A DNA stretch of 64,000 nt, taken from the NCBI GenBank assembly GCA_963082875.1, contig OY720099.1, positions 5,270,001-5,334,000 of the forward strand. Reading direction: 5' to 3'. The translations under genes were made by a program, and so were the position numbers. A model generated the notes under the pieces. It had not been told where the DNA came from, did no database searches, and saw only the letters and a program-made list of their open reading frames with translations. Shown in pieces: positions 47,183 to 61,070 of this stretch (position 1 is the first letter of the stretch; each line of letters starts with the position of its first letter). The DNA comes from Corella eumyota (lineage: Eukaryota; Chordata; Ascidiacea; Phlebobranchia; Corellidae).

Positions 47183-48707
47183 TTCTTACATTTATTTCTA
47201 AAACCTTTAAAATATTCTATATGCAATAAATATTTTCTGGACTAGTAATTTAAAATTTAAATATTTTGATTTGACCTTTAATTGTTCAAGTTTTCTGTAG
47301 CCTGTTTTATATACAATCACTCTGTGTGCACCAGAGTCCAAATATATATGCCTGATTTATTGATGATTAACTTATCTCAAAGAAAATGTAATCGAAATTT
47401 GATTAAAAAATTTTGACTCAGCTAAAACATTTTCTCTTTAGCTAAGACAATAAAGATATTGTTGTCAACGACATTTAAAAAAATTAATGCACTTAAATTA
47501 ACAGTTTTATAGTAAACACCATCAAACATGTAAACAACATGTTTTGCAAATCTTTACTATGACCTAATTAAACTAACACTTTTAGCACTCTCCTATTACA
47601 AACAGTTTTCTTAACTTTATGGTTTATCTAATTTAGAAATAGTCTGTATTATATAGCCACTAATTTAAAGCTGTGATTTACAGTTTCTTTGTACTACCTT
47701 TAAATTGATATATTATCAATATTGTTAAAACATTAGAGTAACCCTTTAAATATTGGTTTAGGAAGTATTTCAAATATTTATCTTTTAAGTTCCACAGTTA
47801 TACAGGTTAATTAAACAAAAAAGACTAATTGAAATTTTTTGTTATATAACATTTAAATATTAATTGCTGATCGGTATATTTAATGAAATAAAAATGTGTG
47901 TTTTTGGTTTAAAAAAAAAACAATTTGTTATGTCAGTTATGGGCAGATAAAGTATTTTAAAAAGTACATAATCAGGAAAAATTGCTTTGTAAAATTTAAG
48001 ATGAAAAAGAAAACAATGTAAAAAAAGAAAACATTACATTTAGGTTAAAAAATAAAGAGGTCCCCTTTTTTGTTGCCAAACTGGAAACAGTTGCTTTTAA
48101 TTTGTTTTGTAGAAGCAGATACAAGCCTATATGTTATTTTTTACATCTACATAAAATCTTACAATAGATAAAAAGAACATAAACTTGGCAGACTAGAAAC
48201 TTTTATACATGCCTTTTTTCGTATTTTAAATACAATTGTATCATATAGATGTATTTGCAACTGCCAAATTTAAAAAAATTAAAATTAAGGTAAAAGTAAT
48301 TAATAAAAAAAAATTTAAAATAAACTTTAAAAGCTATTTTGTTATTAATATATAATACATACATGTTTTAAAAGTTTACTTAAGTTTAAGAAAATTACAT
48401 CAAAAAACTTTTCGAAGCTTTGATTTAATTTGTTTACATATCCCCCAAAAAATTTTAATGTATATTTGCAGTTAGTGTAGTGTAATGCTTTCAGTAAATT
48501 CCTTGGTATACATTTTTAGCATAAACGATGACTTTTCTAAAGCCTTTGATTATCATAGTTTGATAAGCTTTATAACTAACAATAGCACAGACAAAGCACT
48601 TAAATTTAAAAATGGGGTTAAAACTTTTTTATTTAGATTTTTTAAAAAGTATCAAAAATACTACATTATACTCCAAGTTAAAAAAAAGACAATAATAACC
48701 TTTAAAC
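47183..48707. other. Spacer between SLCO copies A and B
   Basis: 5' flank of copy A and 3' flank of copy B. The part next to the A start codon is similar to the flanks of copies B and C. No independent gene seen. Confidence 0.5.
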
Positions 48708-51700
48708 CTAACAGATTGTTTCCTTTTCTGGAAGAATTTCTTCCTTTGCATTGGTTTTATCCAAATTAACTTTTTTAGAAGACATTAAAGTTTGATTTTC
48801 GCTGCTACTTTTAATGTCACTTTCAAGAATAGCTTTGTTTTTCTTTTCATTTTTGACAGCCAAATGATAGTACAAACAAGCACAAATAATTACTATCATT
48901 TTTGCACAAACCAGTATTCCAAAAAAATTTCTACGGTATGAAGCATTGTCGTAAACCTAACATAAGTTTCAAAACTAGTTTACAAATTGGCAAAATAAAA
49001 CTATAAGTTCTTTTTATATTTTTATATTTGCTATTGTCTAATTTCAAAACTACAGTAATATATTAAAAAAATAGCAATAATGTTAACTGTATAAAAACAA
49101 ACCAAAACTACTTTTAAGTTTAAAGAATTTAATTTGTCATCCAAAACCTGTTATTCAAATCCCTAAGCTTAACCAAAACCTAATAAACTACTACTTACAC
49201 TGCAAAAGGATCTACCAGTGCATGGTTTTTGCGTCCAATAAAGACAGGTTTTATCGATGGCTAAACCAAATATTATCGGCCCAGGTATAAAACCAAACAA
49301 GCGATACGTAAAATAGGCCATACCAATTCCAAAAGATTTGTCTTGAGGTTCTAGAGTCCTAGAAATATACAAATATATTAAGCAGAAGTAATACATAAAG
49401 CAATGTAAAAAAGAAAGCCTGTTACTGTATAAAGCAAAAGTTTTATTAGCATAATATGGAAAAACATTGTATATCTAACTATTTTCCAAAAAAAATTCAG
49501 CATCATAAAAAATTAATGCACAGTAAAAATATTTAACAAAAATGGTAAATAATGGTTTCAGTTTTGTTAAATAACTGGACATTGTATTTCAAGCATTGTT
49601 TTTTACCTTAATAGCATCATAAACATTGGGGTTGCATTTAGGCCACCAGAAAAGCTAGAAAGACAACTTAAAATCAAAACAGCCCATACCAAGTCCTCGC
49701 ACTTGCTAACAACACATCTGCCAACTCTTACTGTTTGTGTTATGTTTAAATTATCAGACAGTTGAACACACGAGCATCCAGTAAATTTCTATAAGTAAAA
49801 AAAATTGAATAACCATAACAGAAATGATATCATAACTTAAAAAAAAAACAAACTAACAATTTAAATTCATATAATAAGCTAGTTTAGGTAAGCTAAAATT
49901 AATGTAAAACATTAAAAAACAAGTTAAAGTTAAAACTTACAATAATTGTTCCATTTTTATTTAAAATTGAGCCATTACAACCAGCATGACAAGGAGAAAT
50001 ATAAGTTACACCGTACTGATCACATACAGGAGTATATATGTTTTCTTTGCAATTACAATTAGCATTGCAAATATTTGTAACATTTGGGGTTATTAAAGCA
50101 GTATTCTTATAACTAAAAAAATGTTAACAAAATTATTATATATAAAATAAAATATCTAAAATAAACTAAATCATAGGTAAAACTATTTTCAGCATTAAGA
50201 ATTTTCTATTTGTTTCACATTAAAATAATTAAACAATTCACCAAAAAAAAATTAAAATAATAACTTGCCTATTTTGATAAGGCACTGTAAGGCCTGCAGT
50301 ATCAATCGTGTCACATCCAATGAAAAAGAGCGGCAAGCTAAATGAGAACACTGCTACAGCAGAAGCAATTGACAATTTAGTCATGTTGATAATACTCAAC
50401 TTCCATGTTTTAATAATGAAACTTCCGGTTAAAGTACCCACCATTAGTAAAGGAAGATTGATCGTTCCTAATAGAAAATTACACGTCGGTTATAGAACAA
50501 TTTTACATAAGAATTGTGCATACCACTTTTTATTTAAACTATTTACATAAACAAACCAATTAAAAGACTGCTTGCGGAAGCGGATTTTCCAAATTCAACC
50601 TGATAATACTTGACAGCGAATGTAACCCAGCCACTAATTTGAAAGGCCTGGGCAGTCCATTTTACAACAACCAAAATGTATAGTTTATTGGTTAACAACC
50701 TTTTAAAAGCAGAACCGATTCCACTGTAAAAATCAATATGTAAGTTAAGAGTTATAAAATTAACCATTTTATTATATTAAAAATAAGTTTTCCAAAAAAT
50801 TAATATAAACAAAAGTTGTTACCATTTTTTAAATGCATCAATTAAAAAATATTTCTTAAAAAATAAAAAAACTATTCATAACCATGTAAATTTTAAATAT
50901 TTTTTTTTTTGCAACATTAAGTATAAGGTTTATCAAATTATATTTATATTTGTATTTAATTAGTACTTAATTTTTAAAAAAATACCCCATGTCTGTTTTT
51001 GGTCCTCTAGCCAAATAATTTTGTCTTGTCATTTGACCTTTAGATTTTTTATCTGCTAATTCTTTTTCTTCCTAAAAAGTTAAAAAAATTGTTTTTTTTT
51101 GCAATTCTAATACAGTTATTTTTAGCATGTTTTGTCATTTTGGTATAAGAATAATATAATTAATAACAACAATAGATTTAACCTGATTATTTCAATAGTA
51201 AAGGCATCAATTTCCTAACAAAAAAATTAAATATTAGCTTAAACACCTCTGTCATTTTCTCCTTTTCCATTGTTCTAGGAAAAAACCAAAATGGTATGCT
51301 AGCAATAAGAATACCAAAAGCTGTGACCAACAAACCCATCCACCATGCTCCAACCCAATTAGGATTAGATGGTTTAATTGTTATTGTTGCTGAAAACATG
51401 AATTTAAAGGTGTTTAAACATTAATATATATATATATTTATATATATATATATATATCTAAAACTGTAGCAGGTGATACAGTCAAGGTAAAAACAAGTCA
51501 ATGTTAAAGTGTTAAAATCATTATGTAAAAAGGCACAACCACGTATAAAAAGTTCTTTGATGCATCTTATCTATTTAGACTTGTTTTAAAGTCATGCCAG
51601 TTTTATAAAACATGATTATTTAATCATTTGTTTAAAATAAAAATTTTAGTTTGGACAATGGTAAACAAAATATTTTCCAAACACATATTTGAAAACACTG

Positions 51701-54331
51701 ACATAATTTTTGTTAAGTTTTTTATACAAGTTCCACTTTATTTTGAAATTTAATAATTAAAAAATTTAACTTACAGATATCAACCCAACCAATATCCACC
51801 CAAATTCTTAATATCACGGAACCCAACACATATCCAATTGCTGGACCAATCAAACCAATTGTCAACACAATGCCTAAAAATAAACATAAATCTATAATAT
51901 TTTTTTAAAGAATTTTAAATTTAACTACATTTGTTAATAATTAAATTAAATGATATATAACCCAAATTTAAAATACTTTATTTTATGAAATTCTGAATGT
52001 GTTAGTTAGAATTAGATTTTTATAAGCAGTCCTTTAACAGAAAATTTAAAAAAAGTAGAACTGTAGTTAATTTTACCTATGTAAAATGCAGCATTGTGCT
52101 CAGTGGCATGATCATCTATAAAAGAAAAGCCAAGTGGTTGAAGTGAACACCCTCCTATACCACATATAAATATCCCAAACATTATCAAAAAGTACAAATT
52201 TGATGAACTTTGCACTTCACCAACTTTTTCGCATTTGCTAATGTTGCTAGAAGTGCTATAATCTGGGAATCTATTAAAATGGGAATAAGATTTAAGACAA
52301 ACTTACCATAAATTATTGTTTTGATTTAAAACTAAAATTAAATACACTATATTAAATTAAATATTGCTTACACATCACAGGTTATTTTTTGTTGACCATC
52401 CTCCACTGAAACATTTTTTGAGATATCTTCAAAAGAATATCGTTCTCCAATAAAATGAGGCAGGGCAGACAAACTATAACCAAACACAAGTAGTAGAGAA
52501 CTTATTGCTATAACCCGAGGTCTAAAGACAAAACACATTTCAAATGAATGAAAGGTTATTTTTTAGTTATTATATAATACAAACTAGCTGAGAACTAATA
52601 AACACACAAATTGTTTAAAAAAATCAGTTTAATATTTGCTTGTGGGATGAAAAAAATGCAAATCAATACACACAATTAAAGTGTATATTGTAAAGCATTT
52701 CACATAAGTGTGTACATTATTTTTTTCCCTGTGACAATCATATAACAATTGCAGTTTATTTACTTGTAAACCAAGAAAAAAATGCTAAATGTAAAGCCAA
52801 AACTATAAGATTTAAAAGTGAAATCAAAGTTGAATTTAAAACAAAAAAATATACCTATCAAATCTACTTCCATAATAACTGACAAATACCATTACTGACA
52901 AGTTTCCAAATTGATAACTAGATGAAATCAAGGCAAGAATCGTACTAGATAATTCAAATCTTCGTTCTAAAGTTGTAAGAACACTTCGTAACAAAGTACC
53001 TCCAAGCACCTTCACAGAAAAAAATATATAATCTTAAACAATGCATGAAGAAAACTACAAAATTTTTTTTAATAATGCAATAAACTTAATATTGGTGTAT
53101 TGCCTTTGTTTATTTATAGCTATATTGAAATAATTTATTTTCTAGAAATTAAATTAAAAATTAACAGGGCTACTCGAAAAGGTAGAAAATAATTTATCAT
53201 TTACATAATAAAGATAAACATTCACCAAGTTCAATTATATAATATTGTTTACCAAACTTAGCAGTGAAGTTCATTCAACTCTAAGTGTGGTAAACATGAA
53301 AAATGCCACTTTAGGTGTTCTGCAATCTTTACAAAGCAGTAACATGTAAAATAATGTTTAAACATGCTAAAACCTGTTACCTAATCTAAAACAAATGTTT
53401 ACTAAAATGTTTTTTGTTCTTGAATTACATCTGTAAAACCAGATATAAAAATAAAACGAAACAATCTACTTTTTCTTTGTTTTTAGTAATGAAGTGAACT
53501 AATGACATTTGTAAAATTGAATGAGTAATTTTTTTACATGCAAACAAGACTAAAATTTATTTGATAAATAAAATATTGTTCGAAATTGTTTGATTAATTT
53601 AAATAAAGAAATCTAAGTTAATAAATGTTATGTCAGTGCTATTTCACAACATACAATATTATGTAGTATTTGAAAAGTATTACCACCCTTTTGCTGTGGC
53701 ACTTTATCCAATGTAATATGGCACTTCACCTTCAATCAAATGTCTTAAAACATATGTTAAACCTCAATTTATGAAGCTACTGTTTGACGATCGTAAATTA
53801 AGCTTAAAATTATTTAAACTACTTTTTAATATGATTTTTAATGTAATGACAAACATCACCTAAAATTTACGACCAATAAAATATATCACGTTGTATTTTC
53901 AAGTTTGAATATTGCATATTTGTGATTTTTTTTGTTTTTTTTTAATTTAAAAAATATTTAGGTATGTTATGTTATCAAATAGAAGGTTTATTATGATAAA
54001 AAATTTACATTAAAATTTTAAATTTTTAAAAAACAAAAATTAAATAATAAATAGAAAAAACAAAAATGTATTTTTTATTAAATTTTTAAAAGTATGATAT
54101 TGATAAAAAGCACAACTAAAAATATAAAAACATGCTAATTAACTAAAGTAAGTTAATTATTTTAATACTGCAAGTTTACCAACCACAAATATTTGTATTC
54201 CTGCAACTATTGAACTTAAAAATTAAATTACTGGTATATATTTTAAATAAATTAAAGTATACCTCTGCGAAAAATAACACTCCCATAAAAGCAGCAAATC
54301 CACGAGCATTTATGCAAGTTCTGGACCCCAT
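48708..54331 (-). CDS. Organic anion transporter (SLCO/OATP), copy B
   Basis: Same 13-exon layout as copy A, beginning with exon 1 at 54263-54331 and ending at the stop at 48708. All exons are open. Protein differences are modest, e.g. LTTLERRFELSS, FKRLLTNKLYI and KFTGCSC in place of A's forms, and it lacks one Lys codon at the end of exon 6. The intron after VPYQNR begins GCAAGT where copy A has GTAAGT, a tolerated GC-AG intron. A (ta)n run at about 51424-51456 lies in an intron. It probably arose by tandem duplication of a ~7-kb unit with copy A. Confidence 0.9.
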
Positions 54332-55116
54332 TTCTTACATTTATTTCTAAAACCTTTAAAATATTCTATATGTAAAGTATTTGTTGAACTAGTAAGTTAA
54401 AATTTGAATATTTTGATTAAACTTTTAATTTTAAAAGTGTTCTGTAGCTTGGTTGTTAAACAATTACTATATATGCAGCAGAGTCTAACTTTATATACCT
54501 GGTTTATTGATGATTAACTTATCTCAAAGAAGATGTAATCGAAGTTTGATTAAAAAATTTGACTCAGCTAAAAAATTTTCTCTTTAGCTAAGACAGTAAA
54601 CATATCGTTGGTAAACTCTATTAAAAAATTAAAACGTAAATTAACAGTTTATAGTAAACACTATCAAACATGTAAACAATATGTTTTGCACATCCTAATT
54701 AAGACCAAATAAATCTAACTATTTCAGCTTTCTACTTTAACAAAAACTTTCGTAACTTTATGATCTATCTAATTAAAAAATATTCTGCATTAAATAGCCA
54801 GTAATTAAGACCGTGATTTACAGTTTCTTTGCAGCTATTTCTTAATTAGTATTTATACAATGTTGTTAAAACATTAAAGTTACCCTTTAAATATTTGTTT
54901 AGTAAGTATTTCAAATATTTATCTTTGGGGTTCATAGATAACCAGGTTAATTAAAAAAGTCAGACTAATTAATATTTTTTGTTATATAACATATAAATAT
55001 AAGTGAGATAAAAATATGTGTGTTTAAAGAAAATAGGCATGTTGTAGAGGCTCTGAATAGATCAAATATTTAAAAGTATGCAACTTTGACTTTTCATAAT
55101 TAAAGATGTAGCAAAT
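54332..55116. other. Upstream flank of SLCO copy B
   Basis: Resembles the flank of copy A (tgatgattaacttatctcaaa near 54508 and near 47362), showing that the duplication unit includes the promoter region. Confidence 0.55.
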
Positions 55117-56313
55117 AATACATAAAATAAAAATACCATTACTGACATGTTTCCAAATTGATAACTGGTTGATATAAAGGCAAGAATTGTGCTGGATAAT
55201 TCAAATCTTCCGTCTATTGTTGTAAGGACACTGTGTAACAAGAACCTCCAAGCACCTTTTTTTTGTAAAAATATAAAAGTTTATACAATGCATAAAAAAC
55301 TACAATATAGTTTTTTTTTAATACTGCAATAAATTTATTATTTGTATATTGCCTTTTATTATTTGAAAATGTAAAAAAGCAATTTTGTTTTGAGAAAAAT
55401 AACTAAAAAACAAGATAAAACTAAATTATATTTTGAAATAAATATGCACCAAGTGCTGTTATAAAATAATGTTTACTTCACTTAGAGTTGAATGAACTTT
55501 AACTTTAAATGCGGTAAACATTATTATATAATAGTTGTAAATTTAACATTAAAAATGCCACTTCAGCTTTTCTGTTACCTCCAGGTAGAAATAGCATGTA
55601 AAATACCGTTTAAATATGGCAAAATCTGTTACCTAATCTAGAACAAGTGTATGTTAAAATGTTTTGGGTTGCAAAATTTAATTTACATGTGTAAAACCAA
55701 TATAAAAATAAGTGTGAACGACATTACTTTTGATAAAAAAGTAAACTAATGACACTTGTAAATTAGAGTTTAAAATTTTTTTACCTTTAAACAAGACTGT
55801 AGTTGTATTTTAAACCACTGACTAACATAGAGTAAATTTTAATTTACAAGGCTTCTGCTTGATAGTTGTAAATTATATTAAATGAATTATTTTTATAGAA
55901 GATTTAAGTGTAGTTAAATAAATTTGGTTAGTATATACTATTAATTATTATTGTCTTTAATAATAAAAAGGCTATATTCAAGGTTTAAAACGTTTTGCTT
56001 TATAAGATATTTTACAAAAAAATATTACAAAATAACTTAGGTAAAAAAAAAATTACAATTTTTTTTTATTTAAAAAAAGATACAGTTGTTAAGCTATTTT
56101 AAAAATAAAATATGAATACCATAAAAATTAAGAAAAGTTTGTTTATTGGTTTACTACTGCAAGTAAACCAAAAAAGTATTTTTTACAAAGTAAATAACTT
56201 TTAACATAACAAAATTTTGTTGTTATAAATAATAACTATTCAACATTCTTACCTCTGTAAAATATATCAAAAGCAGCAAATCCTTGAGCATTTATGCAAG
56301 TTCTGGACCCCAT
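55117..56313 (-). pseudogene. SLCO copy C: 5' fragment only
   Basis: Exon 1 (56313 downwards, MGSRTCINAQGFAAF then diverging with an internal 6-base shortening) and exon 2 (about 55131-55265) with the intron between them. Exon 2 has lost one base near GGAGGT and shifts frame. Sequence homologous to copy B stops at about 55117, and exons 3-13 are absent. It is a truncated third member of the tandem array. Its intron still keeps the block shared by A and B. Confidence 0.8.
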
Positions 56314-57254
56314 TTCTTACATTTATTTCTTGTATCTGTAAATTATTCCAAAAATGGAATTCAAGTTTGATTAAAAAAAATTTGAACCAGCTGATACAAT
56401 TTCTAGCACAGTAAACACTTTGTTGCCAAGCTTACGTAAAAAAATTCTAAACAATGCATAAAATTACATCTTTATAGTAAACCCTGTTAGAAAAAGAAAC
56501 ATGTTTTGCAAATTTTCATCAAGAAAGACCTAATTAAACTAACAACTTCAACTTTTTTATAACAAATAATTTTCTAAATTTTATAGTGCAACTTTTTAAA
56601 TATCTTTTGTAATATAAACTCAGTAATTACACTTTTTTTGCAATATGTGTTAACAAGAAAATATTTCCGTGGTGGCAGTCCTTGGTGGATCAAAGATTTT
56701 TTTAAAAAAATATCTTAAATAAGCTGAACTTTACATATTTTAAGAGGTAAAAAGGAACATTAGTAAAAAAAATGTGAACCAACTTTTTATTGTTGAATTA
56801 GACATATTTTGCTTTTAACATCAGTATATATTTTATAGAACCACATACATGCCTAAATATAGAAAACATAAATATCAATCTTACAACAAAAACAAAAATA
56901 CAGTAAACTTGACAGACTAGGAACTTTTAAAACAGATATCTTTCATGCAATAAATAAATGTACAAAACAATTTGAATACAGTTCTATCATACAGATTTAT
57001 ACAGTGCATTTTTAATAATATATAAAACAGGTACTGTAAAACTTATATTAATAACACTATTTAACTAAGTGTTATAAAAAATAGTCATTCCTTAAATTAA
57101 ACTATTTTGATGATAACCATAAAAGCTCAAACAACAAAATTATATAACATTTTTCTGCTTACTGTTTTTATATAATTACATTTAGCAATTGAACACTAAA
57201 GGTGAATTTCGTTTTTATACTTAACAAACAAACAAAAAATATTTTTTTCCAAAT
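56314..57254. other. Flank of the SLCO remnant and PGAM 3' flank
   Basis: Residual similarity to the 5' flanks of copies A and B (e.g. aacttg(g/a)cagacta near 56906 and 48184). Nothing else recognised. Confidence 0.45.
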
Positions 57255-58639
57255 TTATTTAGATTTTCCCTGAGCTGCAACAGCGGCCATAGCTTTTTCT
57301 ACAGTTTCCTTGTCACCCAAAAACTGCATTGAAACTATTGGTTTCATGTTTTCATCTAATTCATAGAAAAATGGGATTCCAGTTGGTAGGTTTAGACCCA
57401 TAATAGCATCATCAGACATGTCTTAAAATGAAAATGTAATATTTAAATGATTTTAAATAAACGCTTGGCCTAGATGAAGCTTATTGTGTTATATATAGTT
57501 ATACAAGTTTAGGATCTTTGATATAGATAGAATGTATTTCAGGGGAAAATTCAACAAAACAGTTCTAATTTCCTTCAGGGGAAAATTTAACAAAACAATT
57601 CTAATTTACACTACTATTAGTTTTTTTATTATTTAAATAAACAATTCTTACTTTGGGCGACATTTTTTTTGTTCGCCCTTTATTTACAAACAACTTACTG
57701 TCCAAATACTTCACAATTCCTCTCAAACTATTGCCATGAGCTGCTATAATAACACTTTTCCCTTCCTTGATTGCCGGAACTATCTCATTATCCCAGTATG
57801 GCAAAGCTCTTTTAATTGTCAATTCCAAGCTCTCACATTTGGGCATATCTTCTGGGCTTACATCCTTATACCTTTCATCTCCGTTGATGTCCTTATAATG
57901 CTTGTGGTCCTGATCCATAACTGGAGGGGGGACGTTAAAGCTACGCCTCCAAATATGAACCTAATTTTTTATAATTTTTAAAAAAAATTTCCAAGAGTTA
58001 GGGAAAAAAGGTTAGAAAATCAGTTAATTGTAGATATAGCAGTTGGCAATGTGCTAAAATGTCCACACTGAGTTTTTATACATTAAACTTTAAAAAGGGT
58101 TAAACTTTTTGATTTTTATTAAACCTGTTCATCTCCATATTTCTTTGCAGTTTCAGCTTTATTTAAACCAGTTAGGCCCCCATAATGCCTTTCATTCAAT
58201 CTCCATGACTTCTTGATTGGAATATCTTTTAGGTTTAATGCTTCGAGAATTGCATCCAAGGTCACATTGGCACGCTCCAAAACTGAAGTATATGCAACAT
58301 CAAATTTGTATCCGCCTTCTTTAAGTGCGACGCCTGCAGCCCTTGCTTCTTCAATACCTAAACAAAACAAAAAAAGTTTTTGGGTTTATTTTTGACTTGC
58401 AAGAAAATATCTTTATATTTTTTTTAATTATATCATAATAATTAAAGATCTAATCCTAAAGCAGAGAACACATAATAAAATAGGGATTGTAGGTATACAA
58501 TTTTACAGAAATTTGTATTAAGCTTTAAAATTAACGAACCTTTTGGACTTAATTTTGCATCATACCAACCACAAAACTTATTTGCTTTATTCCATTCACT
58601 TTCACCATGCCTCACCATTACTACTTTATATGTTGTCAT
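57255..58639 (-). CDS. Phosphoglycerate mutase (2,3-BPG-dependent), complete
   Basis: Cytosolic glycolytic enzyme interconverting 3- and 2-phosphoglycerate through a phosphohistidine. Four exons: 58540-58639, 58125-58357, 57699-57960, 57255-57421; they give 253 residues, against 254 for vertebrate PGAM1/2. The phosphorylated His11 in VRHGESEWN, the [15 protein letters not shown] substrate loop with the catalytic Glu, and the second catalytic His in AAHGNSLRG are all present. The end is [12 protein letters not shown], as in PGAM1. A single gene equally related to PGAM1 and PGAM2 is expected outside vertebrates. It lies head to head with PCGF1, with about 600 bp between start codons. Confidence 0.95.
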
Positions 58640-59251
58640 TTTGTTTACACTTTTTTAGGTGTTTAACAACAAACTATCTAGCTTAAAAACAATTTTCAAT
58701 AGTTAATGTATTTATGTTATTCATTTTGCAAATTTTTTTTTAATAACAGACAATCTATATTTAATATAGATGAAGTATTTTGCCTTAACCTAACAAACAA
58801 CTGCAACAATGAATAAATTTATTAGGTTGATATTTATTTTTAACTAGATTACCCTGTTAACACGTTATTTAACACTTTATTAATATTTTTTCGCGGTGTT
58901 TGTTGGTCTGTACGTGACCTCTAACAGCAACACAAGTATGTACAATCCCCTTAGAAAATACTTAATGGCAGATTTCTATGAATATCGATTTCGACATTTA
59001 AATACTTATTAAATGAAATAAAGTACAATAAATCATAAAAACTTGAAATATTAATTAAATAAATTGCTATTAAACATTTGTTTTAGATAACACAGTAAAT
59101 TACAAATTTAAAAGGCGTTAACAATTTAAGGATAAACAAAAATGTCTCTGATTTGGTGGCACTGTGGCATAAATATGTGCCACTCTATGTAATTCGTTTG
59201 TTTACATTTTCTTACGCTATAGTAGTGAGTTTTGAATTGCCAAACAATGAA
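58640..59251. promoter_or_regulatory. Bidirectional promoter region, PGAM / PCGF1
   Basis: Divergent start codons at 58639 (-) and 59252 (+). It contains a short GC-richer part near 58880-58930 and a frame in phase with PCGF1 upstream of its chosen ATG. Confidence 0.45.
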
Positions 59252-60769
59252 ATGGACCCAAAAAAGAATCCCAGGTTAGCCAGAATAGTAACGATACCCC
59301 AAAGCGTATTTAAAGAAGAAGATTTAATACTAAAGATACGAAATCTTAACCCTCACATAGTGTGTGCTTTATGTGCTGGGTATTTTATAGACGCTACGAC
59401 AATATCAGAATGTTCGCATACTTGTAAGTGGAAAATAGCAAATAAATACAATTTTGCTTTTTTTTGTTAGTATTGTTAATTGTAATATTGTGTTACTAAA
59501 TAAATGCCTTATTTTTAGTTTGCAAAAGCTGTATTGTAAAACACCTTCAAACAAAAAAGTCGTGCCCTGAATGCAGCCAGAAAATTCACGAAACACAACC
59601 TTTGTTGAATTTAAGAAGCGATCGGGTGATGCAAGATGTTGTTTATAAACTCGTGCCAAATCTTTTTCAAAGTAAGCTATGAAAAGAATATTTTTTTACT
59701 GGTTTAGTTGTTTATTAATTATAATTGAAAAGCCATTTTTAAACAATGAAATATTCTGTGCTAAAATATAAATAAATGTTCTTTTTTAATTTTGATTTAT
59801 TTTAGCTGAGCAACAAAGAGAAGCAGAGTTTTATCGAACTCGAGGGCTTGACTTTTCTTTGAGTGGGAGTCACTTACTCAATATTGGCACTCCACTTAAG
59901 TACACTAAACAGAAGATTTTAAGAGAGGTTGTGGATCAGGACATTCCTGATGTGGATGTAAAGAAAATCCCAAATCTACATCAAGCTCATAAGTATGTTG
60001 TATTTTTTTTCTTAAAATCGAAAGAAAAAATAAAAAAAATTTACATACAATTACATATCTAAAGTTTTATTAAAATTTATACTTTTTTGATTGTTAACCG
60101 AGGTATTCAAGTTAGCTTTAACATCAAATAAAGTCAATTTATTGTAAAAATATTTTGTTTTAATATTTAGCCTTGGATTTGATGAAAAAGTTTGTATTTG
60201 TTTGGAACTTCAACAAAATAATTTACATCAAATTTGCGAAGATGGATTAATTCAATTGCACGAACTTAAATTTAAGGTAAATTACATTTCTTGTTTTTAT
60301 AGAATGCATCATCATAACAAAATTGATATTAAAACTGATTTACCAAAAGAATTACAAAATTAAAATAACAACAAACAATATAAATAAAAATACTTAAAAA
60401 AAAATTACTTTGGATTAGTCAAAACTGCATATATGTTTAAAAACTAATATTGGCAAAAAAAAGTTAAGTAAATAAAATATGCCACCAATTTATCATTTTA
60501 ATATATATTTTTAGCCGCTTAATCAAAAATATGTGCGCTGCGCTTCCAGAGCGACTATGTGGCATTTTCAACAACTTTTACTTAACCAACTTTACCCTAA
60601 CGACAGTGTTACTCAATTTGAGTTAAAACTACAATGCTGTGGGCACCATTTACATCAAGCGAGTACAATTAAACAAGTAGTGTTGTTGCATTGGTATGCT
60701 AACAATTCTTTTGACACTGACACCTTACCTGTTATTGAATACGATTTTGTAAGAAAAAATGAAAATTAA
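59252..60769 (+). CDS. PCGF1: Polycomb RING finger protein PCGF1-like, complete
   Basis: PCGF1 pairs with RING1/RNF2 in the variant PRC1.1 complex, which ubiquitinates H2A. Five exons: 59252-59423, 59519-59671, 59806-59992, 60171-60276, 60515-60769; 290 residues. The ATG at 59252 gives [13 protein letters not shown]; the frame is open a little further upstream without an ATG. The C3HC4 RING runs [27 protein letters not shown]...CPEC and is closest to PCGF1 (IVCCLCAGYFVDATTITEC). [25 protein letters not shown] follows in the same form. The C-terminal RAWUL domain starts [18 protein letters not shown], and its end has more insertions than in vertebrates. Confidence 0.93.
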
Positions 60770-61070
60770 AAATCAAAGATTGTAACTTTTTTGTTTTTAT
60801 GCATTATGTGAAAATAACTGAAGAAGAATTTGCAGTATTACAAATCATATGGTTTATTAATGCTAATGCATATTAACCAACACTAAAAAGTGTTATCAAA
60901 TAATTCGACCTTGTTGTTGTATTATGTATTAATAAATATGACCTAAAAATGTTTCTTTTCCATGTACCAAAGCAATAAAAATATTAATTTCTATAATAAT
61001 GGGCGTTGAATGTTGTTGCAATTATCTTATGCTTTTCTTTTGAAGCCAAAAAATAAACTTTAGTTTTTTA
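60770..61070. other. Convergent 3' region, PCGF1 / RAB24
   Basis: aataaa-type signals on both strands (near 60975 and 61052). No gene. Confidence 0.5.
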
